From assembly GCA_029255685.2 (NCBI GenBank), contig CM055312.2, forward strand, positions 8,642,649 to 8,706,648: a DNA stretch of 64,000 nucleotides. Direction: 5' to 3'. Within the stretch, counting starts at the first letter, position 1. Every line of letters begins with the position of its first letter. The translations under genes and the position numbers were made by a program. The stretch comes from Silene conica (taxonomy: Eukaryota; Streptophyta; Magnoliopsida; Caryophyllales; Caryophyllaceae). The notes beneath the pieces are model-generated. The model was not told the origin of the DNA. It saw only the letters and a program-made list of their open reading frames with translations, and ran no database searches. Below are positions 1 to 12,590 of the stretch, piece after piece.

Positions 1-1210
1 TTGATCCGACCCAAATTTTTTTGACCAAATGAATTCTATCTCACCTAAATCGTGCAAATCACATGTTGACCCAAACCCCAAAATTACAAAACGACCCGGG
101 CCTAACAATAACTTGATTGGAGTGATTCGAGTTAACCTGAATAATTAATTACGAAAAAAATGATTTCTCGATTTATGAAACGGACTGGCCCTAAAATATA
201 ACTCGTGTTTGTTATTTTCATTATCCTTCTAAAAAAGCACCAATTCATGTACCAAAATTATTCCTTTCATTAAATTGTTTTTCTTTTATATTTTTTTTGT
301 AAAAAATTATAATAATCAAAGGTAAATGCAGAGTAAATTATAGAAACGAAAGAGTAATTATTTATAAAGGCATGTAAATTACTCATATAGCTACAAGAGT
401 ACTCCTAATAAAATAGCTATTTCACGATAACAATTAAGAAATTCTGCTTATTCATTTCATTTTCAAAGAAGTATTACAGTAGAAAAATATAGAAAAAAGG
501 TTATGAACTTATGATCGCTAATCTTAAACAAAACCTACTAACAAAACCTACTGATTATTCACACTCCCAAGGTTAAAAATAGGGCATTTCTACGTGGCAT
601 TCTTGTGCTTTTTTGAATTCTACGTGATATCTCTCACTTTTCAAAAATATCATTGGTATCCATAAACTTAATGAAAACATCTTAAATTGTCCAAAATGTC
701 TAATTCGCCTCTTTTAAATGTTTAGTTTATATGCATTGATATTTTGGCAAAAGACTGTCATGCCATTAACAAAAACATTGTTTAGTCCTCCCTCCAATTC
801 AGTCTATTCTTCCCCTTTTTTTAGACCAAAATTAAGAAAACGAATTTGGACCACACAAATCACTGTACCACACATGAAATTGAATTTGGACCACAAGAAA
901 CTTACCAAATAAAGAAAGAGGAAAGAAAACGTGATTAATTATTGTCTATAAAGAAAGAGGGAAGAATAGGCTTAATAGAAGGGAGTAATTGTGAACATAT
1001 TTTTTTCACAACATTTAACCGTTAGTAAAAATATGATTTTAGTAGTTTGGGTATTTTTAAAACATTTTACCAAACTTAGGAGTACCATGGATATTTTCAA
1101 ACACATAGAAATATCACGTAAAATTCGAAGAAACAGGGGTATCCTGCAGAAAAAACCTAACAAATAAAAGAAACTTCAAAGGAAAAAAAAGAGGTATAGG
1201 AAAGGTAAAT
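1..1210. other. Gene-free AT-rich DNA
   Basis: Short ORFs only, with no recognisable domain. The first 120 bases have several GACCC/CCGACC motifs resembling a dispersed repeat also seen near 11.9-12.2 kb and 55.4-55.75 kb. No other structure noted. Confidence 0.4.
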
Positions 1211-1217
1211 AGTAAGT

Positions 1218-1398
1218 TTTGTTTGCGACGGGTCACCATTTGTGACGGATATTTTGTCAGATAAAATGGATACAAAATTTGTTAGTGGAGAAAGGGGATC
1301 ACATGAATAGTGTTGAAGAGAGAGAATAAGTGGATATTTTGTGAGAGAAAACGATATCCGTCACAAGCTTGCGACGGATAGTGCCGTTGCAAATAAGA
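1218..1398. mobile_element. Small TIR element with GCGACGG / GTGACGGATAT arms
   Basis: The left arm TTTGCGACGGGTCACC...TTGTGACGGATAT is mirrored on the right by ATATCCGTCACAAGC...GCCGTTGCAAAT. It looks like a MITE with imperfect inverted arms. A partial arm of the same family recurs at 1688-1708. Confidence 0.55.
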
Positions 1399-1399
1399 A

Positions 1400-2190
1400 T
1401 TTGGGAAAGGTAAAAAGCATAAACAAAGTGTTCCAAGTTGATATCCAACAATGTCTGTATGACTGTATGAGAATCATAATTGGTAAGATAAAAATGGAAT
1501 AAGAGACGTTGTACGTAGGATGACATTCATTCACAAAAATAATGGAGTAATAACAAAAATATTAACCAATGAAATGTGTTGGATTATTTGGGAAATAAAG
1601 AAATTAAGGACGGTGTACTAACTAGTAACTACTTGACAGAACCTTATGCTCTTTGTTTCCACGCAAATTCTCTAATTTGTAGAGTAATATCCGTCGCAAA
1701 CTTGTAACAGGTTAAGTAAAACTAATTTTAGGAACTAAAGACAAATTATTTGTGATTCTCGAAAATCTCGATGTACTTTTATTTTTATACGAGTATTATC
1801 TAAACAAATGAGTGTAATTGATCAGTCGTAAATTTATAAACCCGCTATAAGAGAGACCTATTGTTGTTTCCATAACGCCTGCTCTCCTTTTGCACTTGCA
1901 TGTATCTAATCTACTCTTACATGGGGTACATTATTAGTACTAATAAGTATTACTACTACATTTGTTTAGACCACTTCATTTCTGTACACCACTTTTATAG
2001 GATGAAAATCTGAATTTAAATCAAATTATTCCCCTATTAAATGAGTTTATAGCTTAGACCTACCTGATCGAGCACCTAGATCAACTAGTATTAAGCTGGT
2101 CTATTGTAACATGATTTCTCGAGTTCAAACCCTGAGAATGTATAGGTATAAAAATGTACGTGTGATCAAAGAGTTCTACCGCCCTAGCTA
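1400..2190. other. Gene-free stretch with a tRNA-like B-box near 2110
   Basis: No coding sequence seen. Around 2070-2140 a segment with GAGTTCAAACCCTGA (box B-like) suggests a decayed SINE, but box A is not clear. Confidence 0.3.
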
Positions 2191-2197
2191 GTTTTTG

Positions 2198-2429
2198 ATT
2201 TTTTTCTGAAATAGGCGATTCTTAGTAATTAATTAACGAAATAGGTAACTTTTGAAATTTATTCCGAAAAATGGGTCTACGTAGGACTGATTATGGTCGC
2301 CCTCCGGGCAAGCGACTTGAATACAGGCCTAAATTTGGTGATATCGTGGGCCCCTTTTCGGTAATAAATTTAAAAGATACCTATTACGATAATTAATTAT
2401 TGAAATTCGCTTATTTTGGAAAAAAAATT
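2198..2429. mobile_element. Foldback MITE with 10-bp target duplication (Mutator-like)
   Basis: Arms of about 95 bp are inverted: the left begins ATTTTTTTCTGAAATAGGCG and the right ends CGCTTATTTTGGAAAAAAAA. The 10-bp direct repeat CTAGTTTTTG flanks it at 2188-2197 and 2430-2439. A 9-10 bp duplication points to the Mutator superfamily. Confidence 0.75.
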
Positions 2430-2439
2430 CTAGTTTTTG

Positions 2440-3708
2440 CCTTTGATGATTGTATTTGCATGGCCTTGAAAAATAAAATAAAGAAATAATGATAATAAAT
2501 TACTAAATTATGGAAAATATTTAATTAAATGAGAACAATATTATAATTAATACTTTAAATAGCATTTTATGGTTGTTATCTAAGTGACCAAGTCCAATTG
2601 TGATGATATATTCCTTTCAAAATCAGCTTTCATGCAGGCACGTAGCCTACGTACAAAGTATGCAGATTCTCAATAACTACCTTGCTCAATGTCCGTACAC
2701 CTTAATTTCACTATTTTGGGTGGGGAATTTTGATTAATTTATTCTTAACTAAGCTTACTTTAATTTTGCATTGAACGGAACTCGCTACAACGATAAAATT
2801 CTCTTTTATGAGTTCAGACGTATTTTAATTTTTATCGATAATCACAGATTCATAACATGGATGAAGCTAGAATTCAAAATTTACAGGAATAATCTTTCAT
2901 GTTATATTGTTATTGTATGTCGTGTCTATACTCCGATCTCATATTTAAGGATTTATGGATAGTAAATATTTAACTATTTCTTAATTGGAGGTTTGGGTAT
3001 CGAGTACATTAAACTCCCCCGAGCCTTAATAGGAGTTTTAGGTCGGTGAATATGTTAGGCTGACCCGATATGACCTAATCAGACCTAAATTCGATCTGGC
3101 TAACCTGATGGTCACCTCTAGTACTAGCTAATTATATGGCAGTAGGCAGTTCATGAGGCTGACGCGCATAAGTTCATTAACTAAGTATTTGTATATAAAT
3201 TAACACGTACAATCTATAACTAAATTAGCTTCCAATATTTTTAAAAAAATTATAATTAAATTGAATTAATTTATTTAAATAGCACAAAAATGGAATAATG
3301 CTTTCTTAGCTTGATTTTGATGTAAGCTGGTTGCGACATATTGGATTGAGAATCTGAGGTACCTTACCTAGACATTAACTGTCATTTCATGCTTCCGACC
3401 ATCCATTACATAAACTTTATTACAATATAATTGGATTAATTAATTTGATAATGGAGTATTTAGCATCAATTTAAATTATCAAAAGTATTAAAGCTTAATT
3501 TTAGTGAGCTATGCTTCGATTCCCTAGCATTAGCATTTTGTTAATTACTACGAGTCAACTACTAAACGATCCATCCAGTTGTCATTTAGTCGGCTAATTA
3601 ATTTATGTACTTCCGATTCTTCGTTAACTACTTTTTTTATAAATAGTGATCATTTTATATTTAACGTGATTAAACTATAGGAGGTTTTCATATAGTATAA
3701 TATAATAA
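2440..3708. other. Gene-free AT-rich DNA
   Basis: No domain-bearing ORF, no RNA gene and no clear transposon ends seen. Confidence 0.4.
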
Positions 3709-3930
3709 GGTCATGTTCTTTCTGGCTTAATTTCAGCTCCTTTTAATTTTGTCTGGTTGTATTCCGTTAGGTTTTATTTACGTTCAAACAATTATGTTTA
3801 ATTAATATTTTCACAAAATTAACTTTTAATTCAACTAATTCACTTCACCTCAGTTCCACTCAATTTAATTCAGTTAAGCTTTATTCCAATTAATTCAATT
3901 CAGCTCGTTTCAACCGAAAAGAACGGGGCC
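3709..3930. mobile_element. Tourist-like MITE, copy 1
   Basis: The left end GGTCATGTTCTTTCTGGCTT and the right end CCGAAAAGAACGGGGCC are imperfect inverted repeats. TAA flanks both sides, the PIF/Harbinger target duplication. The interior (TTAATTCAACT...CACTTCACCT) recurs at 19.8-20.0 kb. Confidence 0.7.
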
Positions 3931-4985
3931 TAACTCTTCTGTGAAACTGTCTTATTCTAAAATACGTTAGATTCTTAACTATGGTACACAAACTTTGAGG
4001 GTTTGAAAATCATTTTATTGGTTCTTTTGTTTGATTGAAAATTCTTTTAAGGACACATACACTAAACCAATGAGCTCAAGTTGACTTAGTTTACCTTGAA
4101 TTGAATTGAGTAATAAAGAACGTATGATTAAATATGTTGGTTGTACGACTACGTGTTAATGTTATATTAACAAATTAAAGCATAATGCGATTAGCAAATT
4201 AATTATGATGTGAGCGTCTGACAAAGATTCACTAGCTAATTAATTAGAGGGGGAAATGAATTATGTACTTTTAAAAAAAAAAAAACAAATATGATGAAAA
4301 GATGTATACCATAGACTACATATTATTGAACCGTGTTATAATTATATGAGGGTTCGAAATTTAGATAAACTTTGACCCGGGTTTAAAGTGTTTTATTTAC
4401 CGTCGTTTTAATCGTTTAGATAATTTAAAATACATCAAGACTTGTAAATAAACATGGTTACCAGATTCATGATATGGCCAATGTGAATTTTTAATACGAA
4501 TACATAATTCACTCAACATTAGAGCATAATTCGATAAAATAAATTATAATCAAACACGTTCAAATTTATAATTCGCGTGAATCTTTTCGCAATTTATTAG
4601 GCAATTAAGCAAATCCAATAGCCCATATTGTAAATACAAGTCATGCTAAAAAATTTGTATGCGACGTAATACCGTGAAACATTTTAATCCATCCATGTCA
4701 GATCGGATCAGATCATATACTCATACTACCCTAAGAAAAGTTCGAGAATCTAACTAAATATTTCGAAGATCTTATATATTTTCTGGAGGATATGAATGTC
4801 CACGTTAACCCTTCCCTGGCTAGAGCCTTTGCATTTAGAACAAGCTAAGGGTAATAATAAGGTTTTGCCATAGTTGGGTATAATTCATTCCTCTAAAATG
4901 GAGGAAAGTGGGAGGCTAGAATGGTAGTGTTAAGGCCTTAAGGGCCTAAGGCTAGAAATTCAAAATAGAGTGTATGAATGTAATA
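3931..4985. other. Gene-free AT-rich DNA
   Basis: No coding or RNA gene seen. An A13 run occurs near 4273. Nothing else noted. Confidence 0.35.
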
Positions 4986-4989
4986 GTAG

Positions 4990-5150
4990 CTCGTATAAGA
5001 CGGAAGTATATGTTCTAAGTTTAAGACGGGTTAAATAATAACCCATTTGTATAAAATAAACAAACATTTTGCTGTTTCTTTCATTCTTGTTCTATTCATA
5101 CAAGTTGATATTACTTAACCCGTCTTAATTTAAAACGGATATATTCATTT
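4990..5150. mobile_element. MITE with TTAAGACGGGTTAA arms
   Basis: The left inner arm TTTAAGACGGGTTAAATAAT is mirrored by ATTACTTAACCCGTCTTAA, and the outer arms by TAAGACGGAAGTATAT / ATATATTCATTTT. It is compact (about 150 bp) with no coding capacity. Exact ends and target duplication are uncertain. Confidence 0.5.
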
Positions 5151-6115
5151 TAAGAACTGTTAATCAGTTGCATAATTGTTAGTTTGTGGCAGACTTGAAA
5201 GAGCAAAAGAATTGACCATAAGATATTGTTGTCTGTTGTACTATTGATTATATGAATGTGAATGTGTGTAGACGTCCTTTTGATTTGAAACTTATCAACA
5301 TCGTTACCTTTTTTGCATGAGTGGACGACGCATCGCCCTAATCTTACGTAACATTGCCCTACACTTTTATTTTCCACCTTATTTTCACATTTAAACCCTC
5401 CATATTCTTTTTACAATTAGAGGATTATACAACCAGATATATACATTTACTAATATAGATTTCGAACTTTATAACAAAGAATTTAAGTTTATGTATATAT
5501 TTTATGAGCTTTATTGAAAAGAATCTGAGCATCCTTATAAAAAAAATTGTAAATCAAAACATCATATTGAAACTCAAAAATAATACATATAAACCCAAAA
5601 TTTTTAATTGTAACACTAAAAAATTATAGGGCAAGAAAAAATTGTTAAAAACTCGAAATTTTTTACATATAAGCTCACTTAGATTTGTATTAGAGATACG
5701 ATACTCATATACATCTGGATGTATAATCCTATTTGGGTTCCTTTCATGTAAATTATTCCATTTTGATTAATAGTTATTACTTTTAGTGTTTTGACATAAG
5801 TTTGAGAAAACGGAGATAATATGAAATAGTTTAATTAATTACGTCATTTACTTGTATTTGTATGTTTTTAACACAATACTTATTACCAAAACCAAAATAG
5901 TTAATTACTTACTCGTACCTACTAAAATAAAACTAAATAACTATGCAATATTCTAGAGAAGTGCAGTTATTATATTATATTTAATGAAAATAGTTGATGA
6001 AGAAATTAGAAATGAAGATGTAATAAATAACAAAGTAGGTGTTTAGTCATGTTAAAAAGGTGGTCAATTTAGTGTATGTAATTGCATATTAACATACATG
6101 TATATTAACCATTAA
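5151..6115. other. Gene-free AT-rich DNA
   Basis: No domain-bearing ORF or clear element ends were seen between the MITE and the Helitron end at 6116. Confidence 0.35.
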
Positions 6116-7315
6116 CTAGTTTCGTGGCCCGTGCAATGCACAGGATAATTCTATATTTTCTTAGATTTTTGACGTATATTTTTATTTACAAAATTAAACG
6201 TCAATGTTTAAAGATAAATGTATAACAAATTTTTACATTAATTAAAATCTATAATACAAGACAATTACAACCTATATTACAAGACAATTACATATTTTTT
6301 AAAACAATTAATATTTTAAATTACGAGAATAAATACTTTTTTAGTTAGTTGCAAAAACAAATATATATGAACAAAATAAATATCTTAAATTTGTACCGTA
6401 AACTTTCCGACTCATTAACTTAAAATATGCGCTATTTTATTCGAGTATATCTTTTAATACATCCCTAACTTATAAGTTTTTACCTTGCTTTTTTGAACTT
6501 TTATTTTACCTTGGTTCCGGGTCTTTTATATTTCTTCCATCTTCAGATACACATGTGATGTTTTGCTTTATCTGCATTTACATACATTTCATGATACTTT
6601 AAAACTTATATAAAAAATATTTTGACCAAAAGTTAAAACATTAACCTGACTAAAACTTGACAAATGAATCAAACCATTGTCACAGGTAAATCATTTAAAG
6701 TATACCAAATAGAAAACATGAATTCAAATATATAACAAACGATTATAAAAACCAACAACGTAACAAACTAAAATATATTTTGTTGCACACCAATCACCGT
6801 ACCGTAACAACAACAACACTCAATAATAATTCTCAATATACTCACTATCATCAAATAATTAAATTAAACTGTATAATATAATCCACTACATAGAAAAACT
6901 CATGGACAATAGGTATTAAATAAATAGAGTGAATAAAAACTATTATAGAAATTATAGTTTGTTTAGACATTACATAACCATAAATTCTCATATTTATTTT
7001 TAAATTTAATTTATTTTGTGATATTATTAAATTAGATAATTGATTGTGGAGAAACTCAAAAGGCGAATTAAATAGCAAAAAATGTTAATGAAACATTATG
7101 GATATTAAGTAATATATATAAAGAGTTTTAATTAATTTATTAACATATTATATTACAAAAATTAATTAAATAGGAATAACTTTCTAGTTAATTTGATGGG
7201 TGTTAAGTATTATGAAAAGCTTTAATTAATTTACTACCATGTTTAATTAAAAAAATAAAATAATTGAGACAAATGTTATAAAAATGTGGGTGTTAAAGAA
7301 ATATGAAAAGCTTTA

Positions 7316-7353
<38 letters not shown>

Positions 7354-7557
7354 TGGTTGATGTTTTGGATTTCCGACTCTTGCTTATCTTTGATTTAATT
7401 AACACATAAACATTGTAATAATATATTTCTTAATTATAATTATACTTTACCACAATTGTCTTTTTAATTATACATCAAGTAAATGTTTCTAATCATCTAG
7501 CGTTGCCACGTGTCGCGATATTATGCTCAATTTAGCCTTTTTATATTATTATATAGA
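6116..7557 (-). mobile_element. Non-autonomous Helitron D (1.44 kb)
   Basis: Read on the minus strand, the 3' end has a 7-bp hairpin (CCTGTGC-ATT-GCACGGG), an 8-base spacer, then CTAG followed by T at 6119-6115. The 5' end starts TCTATATAATAATATAAAAA at 7557 with CACGTGGC shortly after, much like the 5' region of the Helitron at 36.2 kb. No Rep/helicase ORF, so it is non-autonomous. A (TA)n tract lies inside at 7319-7350. The base before the 5' end is T instead of the usual A. Confidence 0.65.
7319..7350. repeat. (TA)n microsatellite inside Helitron D
   Basis: TA tract of about 30 bases. Unlike the tracts at 26.5-36.2 kb it has no GGATC..GTGAG element beside it. Confidence 0.9.
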
Positions 7558-7638
7558 AAGGATATGAGTTACGAGTTTTCTCGGTATAATTTAGTATATT
7601 CTCAATATGATTTAGATTTCAGATTGATTACGATATCA

Positions 7639-7640
<2 letters not shown>

Positions 7641-7688
<48 letters not shown>

Positions 7689-8055
7689 TTTTTTTAACCG
7701 GGAACTTTTATTAAAAATAAAGGAAAAATTACATGAAATTTGTGGGCACCCGCGAAACTAGCTGGACGCCCACTCCCTTAGCAATAGCAAAACTAAGGCG
7801 AGAAAAAATAAAAGCAGCGTTGCGCGATCCGGCATCCCGGAACACAGAAAACTTCTGAATCCGCTTGAGCAAGGAAACAACATCTTCCCCTAATTCCCCC
7901 AAAGAAGAGAAGGAGAAAGGCAAGAAGCCATAACCATACGCCACGCACAAGTCCCTGTACTTGGCGCACTTCCTCCGAGCAACATCAACCATCACCCCTC
8001 CTGGCATGTCCGACTGAGTCAAAGGCGATGACCCTACCAAATCCACACACATCAC
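7641..8055 (-). pseudogene. RTE-type LINE 3' end: C-terminal ORF2 remnant plus (TAA)n tail
   Basis: On the minus strand an open 108-codon frame ends in a segment typical of the C-terminus of plant RTE-clade reverse transcriptases: RRKCAKYRDLC, YGFLPFSFSSLG, VSLLKRI and FIFSRLSFAIAKGVGVQL. Downstream on that strand comes a short 3'UTR and a (TAA)n trinucleotide tail (plus-strand TTA repeats 7641-7685), a typical RTE 3' terminus. The reverse transcriptase and endonuclease domains are missing, so this is a 5'-truncated copy. Confidence 0.72.
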
Positions 8056-8235
8056 GACCCCTGTCCCAAGAAATAATAAAGGTTATCACCTGACGAGGAG
8101 GTTTGATCCTCCCGGGCGTGCAACAATACCATGCTAACCACTACGTACCAGTAAGCTCAATCCATGGAATTACCCCTCCCTAAAAAACATGTGGCTAAAT
8201 CTCATCATCTACGGAGATTCGAACCCAGGACCTCC
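8056..8235 (-). repeat. tRNA-like (SINE-type) sequence joined to the RTE tail
   Basis: On the minus strand there is first a box B-like GGTTCGAATCTCC (about 8208-8222), then a box A-like TAGTGGTTAGCATGG and a box B-like GGATCAAACCTCC closer to the LINE piece. The order suggests a SINE that shares the RTE 3' end, or a SINE next to it. Flanking copies of GTATTATTTTTGTT at about 8237 and 8277 form a local duplication. Confidence 0.45.
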
Positions 8236-8239
8236 GTAT

Positions 8240-8811
8240 TATTTTTGTTAAATGTTAGTATTATCGTTATTACTCGGTATTATTTTTGTTTAATGTTAGG
8301 TCATGTGTGCATGAAATTTTGGTCCAATAAAATTGTCCCAAATTCCCAATTGAAGAAAGTGATTCTTTTGCTTCTTTGTGAAGCCAAATTCAACCAATGA
8401 GAGTCCTTTATTTCTGATGTTTTATAATCTCCGCAAATTAGAGAATTTTCTAATAAAGATATTCTCATACGTACGTGTCTTCACCAATTTTGATGGATTA
8501 AGAATGTTGATACATTCTTCATCTATCCACAATCCATTTTTGGAAAAAAGTTGTGCCTTAATTGTCGGGAAAATTTTAACTCACAAAATTCTACTAATAT
8601 TATTATTCCTTGTGTTGATCCTTCAATGTGGGTTTGTGATAACCTTTAAAGAATTATAGGCCAAATAATAATCGATGATTTTATGTCATATCGCTGCACG
8701 AGAACATCATTTCAATCGAAAACTTAAAATGATAAATAAATTCCGAGTAAATGATTTTCTACGTTGATTTATTCGTAAAATAAAGTTCTGATTGTATATC
8801 GGGCCACTTTA
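8240..8811. other. Gene-free stretch
   Basis: A 40-bp tandem duplication (TATTATTTTTGTT...AATGTTAG at 8238 and 8278) starts it. The remainder has short ORFs without recognisable content. Confidence 0.35.
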
Positions 8812-9166
8812 GGGTCCTGTTTGGTAAACGGTATAAGTAGATTCATAATAGCAGATAACGTTAGCATGATATTGTTAGTAGATTTTAATAGCAGGTTTGA
8901 CTACTAAATTTAATTAGCAGATTAAAAAAAATGTTTGATAAATAGCAGATTACAGAATAATTAGAACGGTTTTATGTATAAATTGAATATGCTAATACAA
9001 TATGCTACATTAGCAGCATATTCAAAAATAGTAGATTTCGACCAATATGTTATCAGAATAATATGTTGTTTACCAACCACATGAAAATAGTAAATTGATT
9101 GGTCAACCTACTAATTATGCGTGAATCTACTAATTTTTTTTAATATATTGTTTACCAAACAACGCC
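8812..9166. mobile_element. MITE with TGTTTGGTAAAC termini (about 355 bp)
   Basis: The left end GGGTCCTGTTTGGTAAACGG and right end GTTTACCAAACAACGCC are inverted. The interior is rich in GCAGATT/AGTAGATT motifs. Target duplication is unclear, so the superfamily is not assigned. Confidence 0.6.
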
Positions 9167-9629
9167 TAGGTGTATTTCACAATGAAGTGAACTATACTAT
9201 CGTAGTGAAATGCTTTAAGCTTCAAAGAGCTAAGTAATTAGTATATCTGTAAGTAAATTATGTCCGATGTATTACCACCAATTGTATAGTTTATGAGTAT
9301 AATTTTTTAAAAAAAATTATGGATTTTGCTATAAAGTTCTGAATTCATTTACTTATATATTGAGCTTTACTATAACGTTTTCGAGTTTTATTTAATACAT
9401 ACCGTCTCAGATATTACCAAAAAAAATATTAAGCTAAAAAAAATTACAATAAAATTCAAAAATATTATATATAGGCTTAGCCAAATTTGAGTTTTGACAA
9501 AAAAAAAATTAAAATCTAACTTGTATACTTTAATAAGCTCAAGAAAAATACACTTATGCTCAAAAACAAGTAAAGTTTGAGGTACTAAACTTAGAAAAAA
9601 ATATAGATACTTAAAAAACAAATAAAATA
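9167..9629. other. Gene-free AT-rich DNA
   Basis: Only an uninformative T/A-rich ORF on the minus strand. Nothing else seen. Confidence 0.35.
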
Positions 9630-9923
9630 CTCCATTTTATTCAAGATAACTGTCTCATTGTCTATTTTCGTCTATTCACAATAATGTCTCATTGTCCATT
9701 TTTGGTAAATATTTATACTTATTTTAATCACTTTAACTCACAACAATACCCAGCTTACCCCACAACACTACTTATTTTAATCACCTCTACTCACAATAAT
9801 AATTAATAATACCTTCCTTGTCTCCAATCTTTCTACCCGACACATTACTTTATAATAAAACAATGAATTCCTTAATTCTTGTGTCAAACCGACAATGGGA
9901 CAGTTATCACGACTGGGAGGGAG
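9630..9923. mobile_element. Stowaway-like MITE (294 bp)
   Basis: It starts CTCCATTTTATTCAAGATAA and ends TTATCACGACTGGGAGGGAG. Inverted ends share CTCC and the subterminal AACTGTC(T/C)CATTGTC. TA flanks each side (9628-9629 and 9924-9925), as for Tc1/mariner-derived Stowaway elements. Confidence 0.75.
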
Positions 9924-9963
9924 TATGAGTTAGAGTTTTTCCAATATCAAAGGGTGTTGCTGA

Positions 9964-10133
9964 AGACAGATACTATCCGTCATAAGCTAAAGACGGATAA
10001 TATCTTTCTCACAACAAAGCAAGTGGGAGAACAAGTGGGTGTAAATGGAGCATTTTATGGGTCGTCCCACTTACAATTTGTGAGAGATACTATCCGTTTT
10101 CAACTTATGACGGTTAATATCCATCTTCAACGT
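9964..10133. mobile_element. TIR element with GATACTATCCGT arms
   Basis: Left GATACTATCCGTCATAAGCT with GACGGATAATATC, and right GATACTATCCGT with CTTATGACGGTTAATATC, form imperfect inverted arms of about 36 bp. It resembles the family at 1218-1398. The 96-codon ORF crossing it is a by-product. Confidence 0.55.
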
Positions 10134-10189
10134 GAATTTGTGATCTATAGGCATGCTTGGCTCTACTGAGCAATTATGGCCTTATGGGT

Positions 10190-10560
10190 ATCTTACATAT
10201 TCAATGAACAATTGAACATACACTAGACAATTGCCATGTTATTGCAAGAGTGAATGCCATGAGCTAATAATTGTCTCACATTTGAAATATCGACCGGAGC
10301 TTACAACACTATTTTGCATAAGTTTTATGATATGAGTATCAGACAGTATTAGGATATTATAGAAGATTATGGTATCGCAATATACCATAATCAGAATAAA
10401 ATAAGTTATATTATTATTTGATCTATATTAGGAGATCTTATGATTACATCTTACGTACTATAAATACGATACGGTTGTACTTCGTAATTGTGAAGCACGA
10501 ATGAAATAATACAACAACTACGTTTATGAATTCCTCCATCTCTATTTTTAACAGACAGAT
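10190..10560 (+). repeat. Possible solo LTR fragment
   Basis: A TATAAATAC box is followed by GGTTGTACTTCG, AATGAAATAATACAACAAC and a CT-rich end, an arrangement familiar from the R-U5 part of Copia LTRs. Ends and target duplication were not established. Confidence 0.3.
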
Positions 10561-11005
10561 TTTGTATTGTGAATTAGCGATAGTTGCTTTGTGCTATAAG
10601 ATTATACGTTTTCGAACAGAAAAATAAACATTATTCAATTCGCTTCGTCATTTCTCTTTTAAATGCGAGATCCATAAAGTTGACTCCTACATCTCAATCA
10701 ATTATTTACGGTTATTTATTATAAAATGTTACGGAAATGAAAGATATATATGGTTTAAGAAATATTCCATATGAATAAGAAGAGAAAAGCAATTTGTGCC
10801 AATTTCTTTTGTTTTTTCACAACGTAATATGTCGTTGGTGAGAACCAAATCCCCTAATTTCTTGTTTGGGATAAGAAAATTTTTACCACTTGATTTAACC
10901 CTTACTTGAGCAACTTGGGCAAATAGAGACTAGAGACATTATAAACTACCAAATGACTATTTACTTAAAAACTTCTCACTAAAATAACTTCCACTAATCA
11001 TTTTA
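10561..11005. other. Gene-free stretch
   Basis: No coding region, RNA gene or element ends seen. Confidence 0.35.
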
Positions 11006-11528
11006 TCTATATCATTGCAAGATCATTTAGAAGGCTCTGGTTGAGCCACGTCATCAACCCGATTTTTTTTAAAAACTTCATCTTGATGGGACCCGCAAAG
11101 TTGTATAATGATTTTAATTCAAAATAACTGTCTGAAATAACAGTTTCACAATTATTACGTAACATCTTTAAATAAGTTCGTAAACATGAATTTTTACGAA
11201 AACTGTCAATATTTATAACATGAACTTAAATATTATATAAGAAAATATAATAATTTCGAACGTCGTCTGTTTAGAACTATTAGATAACCATTTATACCAA
11301 ATACATAATTACAATAAACAATAATAATTAACAATTTACAGCACAAAAAAAAAAATTGTGGCGACAATACTAAACTTAAAAACAATAAAAATAACTTAAT
11401 ATTAATATAACAATCAGAAATAGTGTACAAATTAATATTATCAATTTAAATATTTTTCGATAATACATATTTAGAATAATATAATTTAAAAACAACCCGT
11501 GTAATTTTTTGCACAAGCAAAAAACTAG
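11006..11528 (+). mobile_element. Non-autonomous Helitron B (523 bp)
   Basis: Starts TCTATATCATTGC after an A, and ends with a degenerate CCCGTG...GCAC hairpin and CTAG followed by T. Subterminal GTTGAGCCACGTCATCAACCC matches the position of GTGAAGCCACATCATTAATCC in the Helitron at 13.0 kb, supporting one family. Confidence 0.65.
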
Positions 11529-12590
11529 TACTTTTTATGATGGTAAGGACATTAACGTCTTTTACTATATAATTTTACAATGTAATATTGTAAAATTATT
11601 TTATCCGCCGTCTTAACTAGCAGAGTAGTTGCTTCTACGCTCATTCAATGTAATTATTCAATTATTCAATTATTCAACTATGTATACAGTATTGCAATTT
11701 ACAACACGAGATAATTACGTAAATAGGAAGAATGAGTAAAAATATGTAAAATAATATTTGTGTGCTTCATCAATCATCCCCACGTTAAACGGCACAATAC
11801 AATAACATCAATGAACTACCACTTATTTAATACTTCAACTTTTATCCATGGTTAAATCTTTACGGTAAATTCACTCAAGTCCTATTCCATGCATTACATA
11901 TTTTAATTGTTCACAATCCGACCTAGCAAAGCTTATCCGATTCACGATCTAAAATTGACCTAAACTGGCTTGAAGTGACCCAAAGTGAATCGATAATAAT
12001 CCTGAAATGATCAGTACAACAATATTACTCTAGTGTTTCAATGACCTAAACTGGCTTGAAGTGACCCAAAGTGAATATTGGACTCCATTCAAAATGTGGA
12101 AAACCTGAAATGATCAATAAATGGATTAATTAAGGCAACATCCATTATCCATACCTACGAAACGACCCTGAATAACCTGACCTGAAATACGGAATGACTT
12201 TTCCTTAAAATGACTCGACAATTATTGAACCAAAAGATCGAATTCAAACCTCTTCCAAATGATCAATTTGCCAAATCTAGACTGACCAAATTTTCAATAC
12301 GAAAACATAAATACTTATAAGAGTCGGACTCATACATGATAAATTATTGACATACCACATTTTTCATAACATTTTATATGTTCTTAGTAACCTTACTTTT
12401 TTATATTATTGGTCATCGTGATTCAAAATTACTCGTTCATTTTGGTATATATATCTTTAAAATAATCATACTAATCTTATGATAAACAATAACATTTTTA
12501 TTTCATTATTATTAGTAAATTAAAATATCATATATATACCTTGCTAGTTAATTACTCTTCATACCATTTTAACTACAAATTGTATAATTA
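11529..12590. repeat. Gene-free stretch with an 86-bp-period direct repeat
   Basis: GACCTAAACTGGCTTGAAGT plus the following 14 bases recur at 11957 and 12043. The area is rich in GACC/TGACC words like the window start. No gene seen. Confidence 0.5.

Noticed and set aside
7510..7761. ORF with a poly-Tyr run
   Set aside because: It is a translation of the TTA trinucleotide tail of the LINE remnant.
9879..10169. 96-codon ORF
   Set aside because: It overlaps the end of a Stowaway-like MITE and a second TIR element; no protein features.
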